Below the pieces are notes generated by a model that saw only the letters and a list, made by a program, of their open reading frames with translations, ran no database searches and was not told the DNA's origin. Both the position numbers and the translations under genes were made by a program. A DNA stretch of 49,026 bases from Sanchytrium tribonematis (lineage: Eukaryota > Sanchytriomycota > Sanchytriomycetes > Sanchytriales > Sanchytriaceae), in the NCBI GenBank assembly GCA_018985235.1, contig JADGIG010000015.1:1-49026 (forward strand), given 5' to 3'. Of this stretch, positions 39,536 to 49,026 are shown in pieces (positions within the stretch are counted from its first letter, which is position 1; each line of letters starts with the position of its first letter).

Positions 39536-41726
39536 ATGTTAACATCACATCTCTCTTCGCCTCAGCAATACCAACCTACGATCGAGAATTCTTTTCCTTC
39601 CACATTCACTCCGCAACCAGTACAGAATCAGAGAGCCCAAATCTGGGGCACCTCCATTCAATTGTCCCAAGCTTCGCACAAGATTTCACACTTTTTGCGA
39701 AAATTCACGATTAATGAGAATACCCCATATTTATATCTTCATCAATTGGAATCTCAGGTAAATCACGGAAATACTAGTCTGGAAATAGATTTACTTCACA
39801 TATCAGAATTTGACAATGAACTATACAACTGGTGTGTTACATTCCCATCCGAATTGCTTCCTATTTTTGATATGAAAGCAACAGAGATCGCTCACTCTGA
39901 TTTTCAATTCCCAGAACATCAATTTATCAAATGCCAAATGTATAACGCGCCTTCATTCCCACTTAGGAATATCCCACCAAACAAAATTGAACAATATATT
40001 CAAATTCAAGGGTTCATTGTTCGTGTAGGTCATATACAACCCACGCTAAACAAGGCTTGCTTCAAATGTGCATCTTGCCAACATCAGGAATATCATTTAG
40101 TACAACAATCTCATATTACCGAACCAAATAGATGTCCTAGATGTAACAATCCATCCATAAAGCTAAATCATACCATGTCAGAATACACAGGACATCAACT
40201 AGTCAGAATTCAAGAATCTCCTGAGTCGATCCCAGCTGGTCAAACTCCTGTATCGATTTTATGTCATTGCTACGAATTAGATGCTGTACAACCAGGTGAT
40301 CGAGTTATTTTAAGTGGTATTTTGCGCAATATGCCTCACAGATCGTCTGCAACGAGGCGCATTTATCATCGAACCACAAAATGCTTATTAGAAGTCGTTC
40401 ACGTTCAACCAGATCAGACTGTTATCAGCAACAGCAATACTAGAGTCACTAAAGAAATGAGAAATCACATTCATAATTTAGCTCAAAGATCCGATATTTA
40501 TGAATTGCTTACTAAATCTTTGGCTCCAAGCATTTTTGACTTGGATGATGCTAAAAAAGGTGTTTTATTACAATGCATGGGAGGTGTACAATATCCTTCA
40601 ATTGGTACTCGTGGAGATATTCACATTTTATTAGTTGGTGATCCCGGTGTTTCTAAATCCCAGCTGCTTAAAGCAGTTCACCAGATTGCACCTCGAAGTA
40701 TTTACACTTCAGGAAAGGGTTCTAGTGCAGTCGGTTTAACAGCCAGTATTGTAAGAGATCCAGACACCAATGGATTTGTCCTTGAGAGTGGTGCTTTAGT
40801 CATGTCTGATGGTGGTATTTGTTGTTTGGATGAATTTGACAAGGCATCTCAAATGAGCAAGGCTATCTTACACGAAGTTATGGAGCAGCAAACAGTCAGT
40901 ATTGCAAAAGCGGGAATCGTCACTAGTCTAAATGCTCACACCTCTATTTTGGCAGCTGCTAATCCAATCCATTCACGATTTGACGTCAAATTAAGTATCA
41001 CTGAAAATATTCATTTGTCTCCTTCATTATTGAGTAGATTTGATTTGGTTTATGTGCTACTGGATTATGCTAATGAGAAAAGTGATGCGCGTTTAGCAAA
41101 AAGACTTGCAAGTTTATGTCTAAGTGCAGAAGATAGAATGGTCAATGAAGAATGTCTTGTAATTTGAATTTATTTAGGAAAGAGAAGTTTTGACTGCTTA
41201 CATTACAATTGCAAAAGAATTAAGACCAGTTATGAGTGAAGAAGCTGCAGATTTATGCTCACAATTGTTTGTGGAAATGAGAAATTTAGGGCGTCAATAT
41301 GGCAATATTATTACTGCTACGATGCGGCAAATGATGAGTATGATGAGACTAAGTGAGGCGCATGCTAAAGTGCATTTACGAAACATAGTTTTGGAAGAAG
41401 ACGTGCGCGAAGCTCACAGATTAATTCAAGTCGCATTAAAGCAAAGTGCTACCGATCCAAAAACTGGTAGAATCAATATGAGCTTATTAAATACCGGCTA
41501 TAGTGTTCCAGATGGTGATGAATCTCATTTATCAACAGCTTTAATTGAATTAATGAAGCAATCCACGCTCATGTCATTCAATTATCGTGATTTGTATAGA
41601 TTGATGAGTCAGTCTAGCGAGTTAAGTAGACGGGAATTCGATGTTGTTTTAAATACTCTTGACGTGAATCAACAGATTCATTGGGATAAGAGCCATAACA
41701 TCATTAAATTGCTGACTGATGAATAA
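39536..41726 (+). CDS. MCM4: MCM4 replicative helicase subunit, one 19-nt intron
   Basis: Exons 39536-41158 and 41178-41726 give 723 residues. The MCM4-specific start AQIWGTSIQLSQASHKISHF, the zinc finger C..C...C..C near residues 175-205 (CFKCASC...CPRCNNP), Walker A GDPGVSKSQ (about 368), Walker B CCLDEFDK (about 434), the MCM4-type HEVMEQQTVSIAKAG and the arginine finger SRFD (about 500) are all present. It is part of the MCM2-7 ring that unwinds origins; the C-terminal winged helix is retained. It has only about 35 residues before IWGT, whereas most MCM4 proteins have 100-200 residues of Ser/Thr-rich tail there. The stop overlaps AATAAA. Confidence 0.95.
41159..41177 (+). other. 19-nt intron in MCM4
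   Basis: GTAATTTGAATTTATTTAG. Splicing joins NEECL to EREVLTAYITIAKELRP, exactly the continuous MCM4 sequence; retention gives TGA inside the intron. Confidence 0.92.
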
Positions 41727-41835
41727 ATTGTATTTAAATAAGCATATTTAGGCCCTTGATTTACACATTTCAAATCTGGCCAGACTAAAATCGTGACCCC
41801 CTAAGTGTGAAACATCGAATTTGATTTTGATTTGA

Positions 41836-43279
41836 ATGATTTCAATTATTAGCGAAGTGATTCCATACTATGGATGGATTATGCTCGTCTATGCGTTCAC
41901 ATTCTACAAGACCATGGAATTTAAAAAGCAAAGAAAAGAGGATGAGGAACCTTTACAAAAAATAATCAAAACTAATTTAAAACATGATCCTTTAGATATA
42001 TATGTATTGCGTCCATTGAAAGGATACAAATCATACTTGCAAAACACACTAGTTCTTGACAATGAGAATCCGCTATTTAAATTGCATAATATATTCATTC
42101 TTGATGAAGATGACCCTGTTTTGGACGATATTTTAAAGATCAAATTTGAAAATAGCGCCACAACAACTTATACTATATTCATAAAACTTCATACCGAACA
42201 AAAAATGAGTGTTGACACAAATTTAACTGTGGAGCAAAAAAATATAAAGGAGTATAAACATTACATTAACCACAAAATACAATCCTTAGCATCCTGTATT
42301 GATCATTTTAAAATGAAAGGATATATATGGAATTTAGACGATAACGTGTATATCAACAAAGATACTTTAAAAACGACGCTTTGTAAACTGGAATCAAAAC
42401 ATATTGAATCTAATAATTGGGAAATTCCTAAGCTTGGGGATCCACACTGTATATTATGGCACCATGTCTGTCTAGGAGTAAATGCAAGTGACTCTGCTTA
42501 CTTGGAAGCAATGTTCTTGAACACTTTGCATACAATTTATTATATTTTTATTAATATAACTCGAATTGATAGTTGCTTAATGGGAAAGTCTATTGTCTTT
42601 CCATCTAGTCTTTTAGATCATAAAGATATAGACTTGCACGTATATCAGGATATATTAGCAGAAGACAACGCATTTGGTCAGGCTGTTTGGAAAAAGGACG
42701 TGCCTCACGAAATGATTGGATTTGCGTACAATGTATTGGGCAGAATGAAAGTCGATGATGTAGTGCAGAGAAGAATGAGATGGACTCGCCTCAGAAAATA
42801 CAACGTGCCCATGGGTAATTTATATTTATGTAGGAAATATTATTGAACCTTTTACAGAGCCTTTTTTGGTTTCTTTGCTAATATCTGATGTGTATGGAAC
42901 TTCTAATGCTATTATTCTAGCTTCACTGTGGCTGTTATTGGATGGAATATTTTACTTTATGTCTATGCCCTCCGCAACTTATTTGAAGCCCTTTAAACGA
43001 CCTGTGTTTGTAGAAGAAAGTGAATGTGCTGGCACGTTCGAATTTTATGTTAAAAATTGTGTATATTTTATCTTTTGGTGGTTCTATAGAAGCATTATGG
43101 CGCCTTATATTTACTTAAGAGCAATGTGGGCTGATGACGTGGAATGGCGCGGCCGTTCTTACTTGTTGTTAATGAATGGAAAAGTAAAATTAAAACCAAG
43201 CTCCATCGTAGAAACTAAAAAGCTCAAAAAACCTATTTTCGAAAAGGTTATTGAAGCGGAGCATGTACAGTCTCAGTAA
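41836..43279 (+). CDS. Ceramide glucosyltransferase-like GT21 enzyme, one 19-nt intron
   Basis: Exons 41836-42814 and 42834-43279 give 474 residues. An N-terminal signal anchor (YYGWIMLVYAFTFYKTM) precedes the GT-A domain. GT21 marks seen are IYVLRPLKG near residue 60, DDNVY, the HHVCLGVNASDSAYLEAMFL block, SCLMGKSIVFPSSLL, the third acidic motif LAEDNAFGQAVW (about 273) and the (Q/R)xxRW motif RRMRWTRLR (about 312). C-terminal hydrophobic helices and EWRGRSYLL follow. The enzyme transfers glucose from UDP-glucose to ceramide at Golgi/ER membranes, giving glucosylceramide. The first acidic region (FILDEDDPV) is somewhat divergent. Removing the intron continues PMG-NIIEPFTEPFLVSLL in frame. 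Confidence 0.82.
42815..42833 (+). other. 19-nt intron in the glucosyltransferase gene
   Basis: GTAATTTATATTTATGTAG. Splicing restores one frame into the membrane-spanning C-terminal half; read through, the frame stops at TGA a few codons later. Confidence 0.9.
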
Positions 43280-43602
43280 ATATAGTTGCTATAAACAAGT
43301 GAATTTTGATTCTCAAAAGAAAAAAGTCTTTTGCAATTGTAAGCCACATAGATTGGCGTAATGATATGAAATTTAGTTTTCTTGAATAAAAAAGAACCGG
43401 AAACTAATTTCATTGAATGAGATGTATTTAAGATACAGTATATTTATCATAATTGCATGACAAGTCATTGTTTGGTCATTTTGTACTTGGTTTCAGATTG
43501 TTACACAAACAACACTTGTAACAGCTTGTATCTTGTTGTACGCCACTCCTTGTAGTTGTAATAGGTAAGGAAAAATTTAAATAACAAAGACACCAAATCT
43601 GT
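43280..43602. other. Intergenic, no gene seen
   Basis: A 323-bp AT-rich spacer between two plus-strand genes. The part near 43560-43600 may be 5' untranslated sequence of the next gene. Confidence 0.4.
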
Positions 43603-43938
43603 ATGTTTTTGATTACATGTATGATATTTGGAATGATGGGACCGATGGGACCAGGATGGTCCGGCTGGTCTGCGAATGTAGCACCACCACAAGCTAATGT
43701 GGCTCAACAAGTAGACACTACAATGAAGAACGATGCGGAATATCAAAGGCAAAGAGGGGATTTTTGGAAAACCTCTTCTATGGTAGCTGTACCTGTTTTG
43801 GGCGCAGCAGCGCTCATTAGTTTGATCAAAGCCGCAATCAGGAAAAATTTGCACAAAAGAGAAATATTGGAAGATGAACCTATCTTCCATCTTGCCAAAA
43901 GAACTGTATGGCACTCAAAGAGAAGGGTCAAGAAGTAG
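43603..43938 (+). CDS. Small membrane protein, Gly/Pro-rich N-terminus
   Basis: This is a 111-residue protein. A short hydrophobic N-terminus (MFLITCMIFGMMGPMGPGWS) is followed by a Gly/Trp/Pro-rich part, a polar linker, one transmembrane-like helix (SSMVAVPVLGAAALISLIKA) and a strongly basic tail (LAKRTVWHSKRRVKK). It could be a mitochondrial or ER small membrane protein; there is no recognised family. It converges with the eS21 gene with only 34 bp between stop codons, and an AATAAA lies 10 nt after its own stop. The start may be preceded by an unseen exon. Confidence 0.5.
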   Translation: MFLITCMIFGMMGPMGPGWSGWSANVAPPQANVAQQVDTTMKNDAEYQRQRGDFWKTSSMVAVPVLGAAALISLIKAAIRKNLHKREILEDEPIFHLAKRTVWHSKRRVKK

Positions 43939-43972
43939 TTATAATTCAATAAATATCAAATATCTTTATTGC

Positions 43973-44233
43973 TTATTGTTGGGCAGACCATACACTTTGC
44001 AATAATCCATTATCAGTACACAATTTGTTAAGTGCATCATCAGCATCACCCTGTGCACGTACTTGGCCAGATAATGCAAATGTCTTGTATTTACCAGTGT
44101 ATCTACCATTTTCATCAACATCCCCGATATTAATTTGGATAGATGCATGGTCTTTTGCGGTAATTAATCTATTGGTAATTGAACACTTTCTTGGTACGTA
44201 TAAATCAATAACTTCACCTTTATCGTTTTGCAT
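43973..44233 (-). CDS. RPS21: Ribosomal protein eS21 (RPS21)
   Basis: This 86-residue protein is a complete eS21: [40 protein letters not shown], then [20 protein letters not shown]. The match to the eukaryotic family is direct over the whole length. It is a 40S small-subunit protein close to eS1/uS2 (RPS0) and needed for late 18S rRNA processing. No intron is needed here. The polyadenylation hexamer lies 2-3 nt after the TAA on the minus strand. The upstream region (44234 onward) should contain its promoter. Confidence 0.97.
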   Translation of the reverse strand: MQNDKGEVIDLYVPRKCSITNRLITAKDHASIQINIGDVDENGRYTGKYKTFALSGQVRAQGDADDALNKLCTDNGLLQSVWSAQQ

Positions 44234-44925
44234 TTGTTAAATGTTTCGTTCGTACTACAGCTCTGAAAATCTCGTGGTACGTCCAATCAAATTGCGGCAA
44301 ATAATTACGGAAATTTTTTGTGAAGACATGCTCAAAATACTAGGTGTATTGCTGCCTGGATAACTATCGGGAGACGCGTTGTAAAATTTGATTTACTAAG
44401 CTGATAACTTTGTACCGTAGAATGTCAGCGGCCTCCAGTCAGTGTTAATATGCTGCTGCTATTAGGCTTTGAATCCTCATTTTTGCATACAGAATGTGAA
44501 TTTGCCTAATTGTGACACGCAATATGGTACACTATTTCCACCCATTTTCTAGTAATTGACAGCAGCTATATCAAATTGCATACGCGATATACAGGCATCC
44601 TCCTTGTATACAATCCGCAACTATAAAATCCATTATTCTCTTAAGCAGATTCCTCTAATTAGACCCAGTTTCTATATCAATCTTGATGTCATAATTACAT
44701 TGAAAATTTATTCACAGTAAAAAATAGAATAGACCATGAATTTCACAATACTTATAATGGTTTAATTGAAAAGAGAAATACAATTAAATATACCAAAAGT
44801 ATTTGCCTGTCAAACTAGTCTCTTTTTTCCAAACATCCAACATTACAAATACCAATCCTTCCTAGTCATTAATCTTGCTGACTGCATCATAGAAACCACT
44901 TGGTATATCCACTTCCTTGATTTAA
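44234..44925. other. Long intergenic stretch, nothing recognised
   Basis: About 690 bp with no open frame of note on either strand and no visible repeat. It contains the RPS21 promoter at its left end and passes into decayed coding sequence at its right end. Confidence 0.45.
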
Positions 44926-46000
44926 ACTCAATCATCAACTAAAGAATCCACACTAATTGTAGCTTGATGCTTGTACATGAATTTAAACTTATTTATCCAA
45001 CTTTTCACAATTGGTGGCACAAATTGAGTGAGTCCTCGTGCTAGCAATGATCTAAATATTGGCACATGACTAAATGGATACTCAATCATAAATAGAATAA
45101 AGATTGAAATCATCCAATGAACTGTCAATGTTCGCCAATACCCAAGTATCGAATTGAATCAAGATGGAGATGATTCCTCACTGCCTTGATATCATATGCT
45201 GATTTGAATTCAGCAACAGTGATATCAGCTGTTTGATCAATGTGAAAATGCAATTCAATTTTCACAATCATTTTGCTGTTATTTAATATGTAATACGTGT
45301 CATCTTCACGAATAACACAAACTTTGTAGTCTTTAATCTTGTCAATAAATATCTTGTCGATACCAAAGAGAATCATTTCAGCCAGATGGGTTTATAATGC
45401 ATGGACAATTTTAATCTGGTTGATACTTCCTAAATTACAAGCTTGAAGAGCTTTGTCTACACAGAATGGTCATAAATTAGTAAAAGCCCCCGAGTTTTGT
45501 GAAATTCCTTTAAGCACCGCATTCACTGAATTTTTTGAGATTTGCTTACTACAAACAATCCACGGTACGGAATGCGTGTAAACTGATTCATCATAATTTT
45601 GAATGCCAGTTTTAGCAATATAGGAGTACTTTTTTATGTGCGTAAAATACTTGGTAAGAATGTCCTTGGTCTCCGATTGTCTTGAAAATGAAAAATATTT
45701 AAAATCATTAGTGTCAACATCTAATGCGCAACTTTTCAAGTAGTCAATAGATTAGGGAGATGAAGCTTAATGTTATTAATGTACACTGAACTTGAATTTA
45801 ATACGTGAAAATATTCTTCCTGTTTTTCTGAATTCATTGCTTTTGTTTTTAAAGTCTCAACAGTGGTTACCAACTTTTCACTTTTATCAGGATGCACCAA
45901 GGTTGTCTTTGTGCCAGAATTTGGACTACTGGCATATCTGTACATTGACGAATCATCAATGCTGTCTATATCATCTGGAAATATTGGAGTGAAAATATCT
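44926..46000 (-). pseudogene. Decayed minus-strand gene, unrecognised
   Basis: Minus-strand frames at 45945-45736 (SPNSGTKTTLVHPDKSEKLV), 45739-45470 (TKYFTHIKKYSYIAKTGIQN), 45376-45125 (MIVKIELHFHIDQTADITV) and 45128-44928 (with a hydrophobic segment WMISIFILFMIEYPF) line up head to tail. The second and third are in the same frame, separated by stops; the others need frame changes. This is the pattern of a single host-type gene of about 350 codons that has decayed, with a C-terminal membrane segment. I know no family for it. It could instead be a rapidly evolving multi-exon gene, but no 19-20-nt intron fits the breaks. Confidence 0.45.
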
Positions 46001-46241
46001 TGACGATAGGGAATTGTATTTAAAACAAAGATGGAAATTCAAAACGTTTCATATATTTGGTTTCTTATTTAAATCTTTTGTTTGGCAGGTGAATTGATAT
46101 TTCGAAGCTGCACAGATTTCTTAATTATTTGTCAAAGTATAAGTGCATAGCAGAATTACGGCACACTTCAGCAAAATAGTCTTGGGAGATATAATGCAGA
46201 CTTGGTCATCCGAGTATCTTTGTTGTAAGGAGTAGTCAAAA

Positions 46242-48677
46242 ATGTCGTGGAAATTAGTCGAGTTATTCGATTTTTCAATAGAGCACATTGTTCTTAATTC
46301 AGGCGAAATTTGTTACGTCATTTTAAGAAAAGGAAGTGCTGATACTTTTTGCAATTCAAATTCCACATATTTAGATTATCTGAAAACATTAAAATTAAAG
46401 CATCCAATGGAAATGCTTGTCATTAAAAAAGGCGTAGATATCATTTGTCATGAAAAACCTTTACAGGATAACAGACAAGGACTTCAAGTTTTTTTAAAGA
46501 TTTCATTAGAAAGCGTATTAACTCGAAATTTATTGCAAATTGGGAAAAATTATCACGCCATAGAGCTGTTCCTCTCAAATATCGCCTTATACTCAAAAGA
46601 CCAGCTAAATATTTGCAAACGGTGGCTGCATAGAGTCAGACGAACTTCTTACTTTGCAGCTAGTCACGGCATAAATGTGGCATTTATAATAGAGAATTGG
46701 CAAAGTTTAAAACTAGACATTTCTGTGCTACTCGAAAATTGCAAAACATTACAGGATGATGACTTTCAAATGCTAAGAAGCAGAACGGAATCACTTCAGA
46801 ATGAATATTATCAAATGAAGCTAAATTATTTAAGATTTAACTTCAAGGAAGAAGTCTTTAAGATACATTTAGAAGATTTGATATTTGGTAAAAATGAATT
46901 ACAGGAACTATTTGATTCCAAAATGGTAGAATTGGCTGAGGAAAGGTCGTGGGAATCTCTTATCGATACTCGAATATTGGAGTTTATATTAAATTTTCAG
47001 TATTCAGATTCTGCCGCGCCTGAAGAGCAATATCGCAGCAAATTAATGGTGCCTCTTTTTAGCATACTATTTTCTGAGGAATCGTTTCTTCTCCTTCCAG
47101 AATACAAAGTGAAATACCTGCTGGCGAGTTCGACACAAAATATTGATATTTGCATTTGTCCACATCTTCTAAGTAATTGCACAAGGATGACATTACCTCC
47201 AGTATTTATTATCGAATGCTCAGCTGGAGATCATTACGACACATCCTATGATCATAAAGATTATGGAAGGAGCTTTTTTATTTGCGAAGCTACAATCAGT
47301 CATTATTTGGGTATGTATCACGAGTTATTCAATACAAATAAGGACGACTTTAAAAAGGCATCAAATAATCTCAAGGTATACGGTTGCATGACGCATAACT
47401 TGGTTTTCCAATTTTTTGCGTCGTATCCAATTGAAGTCGATGGTCAATATGAAATAGTCTTTGAAGCACCAATTGCTTGGCGAATTGACTTAACCAGTGA
47501 CAAGGATTTGCTTGAGAGTTCCGATTTTGTGGTTATCAACGAGATAGGGAGTTTTTTTCAATCTGAGACTGTATGTTTTGAAACAAAAGCAGTTCACCAG
47601 GACACATTAAACTCAGAAGAAGCACAATTTGATATAGAATTTGATGATCCTCAACTTGATTTTGGCCTCGAAAACAGAAGCACAAAAAAGCCAAAGCCAA
47701 ATTCATTTAGAGACATCAGTGATAATATGAACAAGAAGCTGCTATTACGAAAAATTCAATTCATCAAACAATTTGTATATCAAGCCAAATCTAGCTATTC
47801 GGAGAATATGAATATCTGGATGCGGGTGAATCCAGAAGCGAAGCCTTTAATGATAAATAATAATATTCGAATACTGTCCAGTCGACCATCCGTAACTAGC
47901 AATACAAAACAAAATGATGTTAATCATTCAACTAACATATTTCGTCAAGAAGAAGATTATAAACAAGGCAAAGTGGTTAAAATCAATTCAAGACGTTTGT
48001 ATGTCAAGATCAAAGAAATTTGCAAAAACGAGCTCGACATCCTCAAGTATTTAAAGGTTTCAAGCAGCCCTTATATTTGTCAAATTATCGATATTTATCC
48101 TGCTCAAGCAAAATCTGATACAGTTTTGTACTTTGAATTACTCGTGCCTTTTTCAGATGTGATATATCGATATAAAAATGAATACATCAATGCAATCTTT
48201 AATTACGTGTTGGATGCGCTACATGCCTTGAAATTTTTGAAAGCTGCTGGTATTCTACATCGTGATATTTCAGTGAACAACATTATGGTAAGTCAACCAA
48301 AAACGTCAAATGAAGTATTTAAATTAATCGATTTTGATCAGTCAATCTTTAAAAAAAATGCTCTTGCTGGTGACAGAAATTATGGAACAAAGAACTACAT
48401 TGCGCCAGAATTATTGAAGAACCCTAAAATTTCATTTGACCACCGCCATGATTTGTTTAGTTTAGGTTGTTGTGTAAATAAGATTTTGGCTTATGGCTTA
48501 TACTGCATGAATCCAGATACCGGCTATACTTCAAATGCTTTGGATGTGGCGCATAAATTCTATTTATTAATGATTTCAAATAAGGATTTGGATAAAATAA
48601 TTGAGTACGGGCTGGAAGAATTTTCGAAATTTAAAAAATTTAGAGGTTTTGTGTATTCTACTCATATTGTATTGTGA
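46242..48677 (+). CDS. Crinkler-like protein: degenerate REase-type domain plus protein kinase
   Basis: This is an intact 811-residue, intronless protein. Residues 1-160 are an unrecognised N-terminal domain. Residues about 245-390 have a PD-(D/E)xK-like layout: QNIDICICP (about 300), then PPVFIIECSAGDHYDTSYDH (E-C-S instead of the usual E-x-K, about 324). Residues about 590-811 are a kinase related to FunK1/Crinkler kinases: LYVKI lysine, ILHRDISVNNIMV (HRD about 673), KLIDFDQS replacing DFG, and GTKNYIAPELL. REase plus kinase is the known architecture of many Crinkler-type proteins, used in host interaction or inter-organism conflict. No signal peptide is seen. The conserved kinase residues suggest activity; the nuclease site looks altered. 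Confidence 0.65.
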   Translation: MSWKLVELFDFSIEHIVLNSGEICYVILRKGSADTFCNSNSTYLDYLKTLKLKHPMEMLVIKKGVDIICHEKPLQDNRQGLQVFLKISLESVLTRNLLQIGKNYHAIELFLSNIALYSKDQLNICKRWLHRVRRTSYFAASHGINVAFIIENWQSLKLDISVLLENCKTLQDDDFQMLRSRTESLQNEYYQMKLNYLRFNFKEEVFKIHLEDLIFGKNELQELFDSKMVELAEERSWESLIDTRILEFILNFQYSDSAAPEEQYRSKLMVPLFSILFSEESFLLLPEYKVKYLLASSTQNIDICICPHLLSNCTRMTLPPVFIIECSAGDHYDTSYDHKDYGRSFFICEATISHYLGMYHELFNTNKDDFKKASNNLKVYGCMTHNLVFQFFASYPIEVDGQYEIVFEAPIAWRIDLTSDKDLLESSDFVVINEIGSFFQSETVCFETKAVHQDTLNSEEAQFDIEFDDPQLDFGLENRSTKKPKPNSFRDISDNMNKKLLLRKIQFIKQFVYQAKSSYSENMNIWMRVNPEAKPLMINNNIRILSSRPSVTSNTKQNDVNHSTNIFRQEEDYKQGKVVKINSRRLYVKIKEICKNELDILKYLKVSSSPYICQIIDIYPAQAKSDTVLYFELLVPFSDVIYRYKNEYINAIFNYVLDALHALKFLKAAGILHRDISVNNIMVSQPKTSNEVFKLIDFDQSIFKKNALAGDRNYGTKNYIAPELLKNPKISFDHRHDLFSLGCCVNKILAYGLYCMNPDTGYTSNALDVAHKFYLLMISNKDLDKIIEYGLEEFSKFKKFRGFVYSTHIVL

Positions 48678-48764
48678 AGATTATTTAGTAAATAATTGTA
48701 AATCATATTGTACTTGATATAAATCGATATCTTATATTGAACACTAAATATTCACTGCCATTTA

Positions 48765-49026
48765 TCAATGAGAGCTGACTTTATTGACATAATACCCATA
48801 TTGAGATTTCATAGGCTTGCACTCAATCTTATCCATCAACAAGTCCACTAATGGATCATCCAGATTCCTAATAATTCTAGCATATACATCATCCACAACA
48901 ATCTTATTTTTAAAGCACACCCACAACGCCCATATCAATTGTATAGTCACTTCTCTCGAATAAAGATATCGATTCCTTTTGAAAAATACATTAATAATAT
49001 CTTTGGCAGAACTAGGAAGAGAATTG
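48765..49026 (-). CDS. C-terminal part of an unrecognised gene, open at the right edge
   Basis: The minus-strand frame is open from the window edge to the stop at 48765-48767, at least 86 residues (SSAKDIINVFFKRNRYLYSR; VTIQLIWALWVCFKNKIVVD; MDKIECKPMKSQYGYYVNKV). It is helical with a moderately hydrophobic centre; no motif is recognised. It converges with the Crinkler-like gene across an 87-bp gap. The start lies outside the window. Confidence 0.45.
   Translation of the reverse strand, partial: NSLPSSAKDIINVFFKRNRYLYSREVTIQLIWALWVCFKNKIVVDDVYARIIRNLDDPLVDLLMDKIECKPMKSQYGYYVNKVSSH

Noticed and set aside
1-49026. tRNA, rRNA or CRISPR features
   Set aside because: No cloverleaf-like tRNA with A/B boxes, no rRNA segment and no regularly spaced repeat array was found when reading both strands by eye; short tRNAs could still be missed.
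1-49026. Ciliate or alternative genetic code, suggested by the tiny introns
   Set aside because: All three stop codons terminate conserved proteins at the expected ends (for example TAA in MCM4, TAG in the RTA1-family gene, TGA in the 161-residue tropomyosin), so the standard code fits, and RTA1 and PHX1-type genes argue for a fungus.

Overview
The window looks like a piece of an AT-rich, gene-dense nuclear genome from a fungus, probably an early-diverging lineage (Cryptomycota/Rozella-like or chytrid-like is my guess; the sequence does not prove it). Fungal signs are an RTA1-family 7-TM protein, a PHX1-type homeodomain protein and short tropomyosins of 161 and 201 residues. Eukaryotic core genes are certain: MCM4, exportin-1/CRM1, a PP2A B56 subunit, ribosomal protein eS21, a GT21 ceramide glucosyltransferase and a Mis18/Yippee-type protein.

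Bases 1 to about 13,300 are a graveyard of mobile DNA: an RNase H tail at the left edge, a MULE transposase split by a cleanly delimited 1,482-bp hAT insertion (23-bp inverted ends, 8-bp target duplication), a PIF1-type helicase tail, a second hAT remnant, a Tc1/mariner helix-turn-helix remnant, an old Ty3/gypsy fragment and a pogo-like transposase. From about 13.9 to 19.1 kb there is a zone of membrane or surface proteins: RTA1, a Thr-rich tail-hydrophobic protein, a decayed ADP-ribosyltransferase-like gene, three small single-pass membrane proteins in tandem, and a membrane-anchored propeller protein. From 19.6 to 44.2 kb comes a compact housekeeping island, with spacers often of 25 to 180 bp, broken by one decayed gene at 24.7-25.4 kb. 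From 44.2 to 46.2 kb the DNA is decayed again. An intact 811-residue REase-like plus kinase protein of Crinkler-like architecture follows, and a partial gene runs off the right edge.

The most striking observation is a class of introns only 19 or 20 nt long. Seven can be placed by exact frame restoration, in MCM4, CRM1, B56, the glucosyltransferase, a PPP1R37-like LRR protein, the propeller protein and a large histone-fold-like protein. They share the pattern GTA(A/T)...TTATnTAG. Several apparently separate reading frames become single genes once these are removed. Gene ends are also compressed: in about ten genes an AATAAA hexamer overlaps or touches the stop codon.

Functional themes in the island are DNA replication and chromosome biology (MCM4, Mis18-like, histone-fold-like protein, SQ/TQ-rich nuclear protein), phosphatase regulation (B56 and a PP1-docking LRR protein), nuclear export (CRM1), actin cables (two tropomyosins) and glycolipid synthesis. 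These genes are not obviously co-regulated; their proximity seems to reflect genome compaction.
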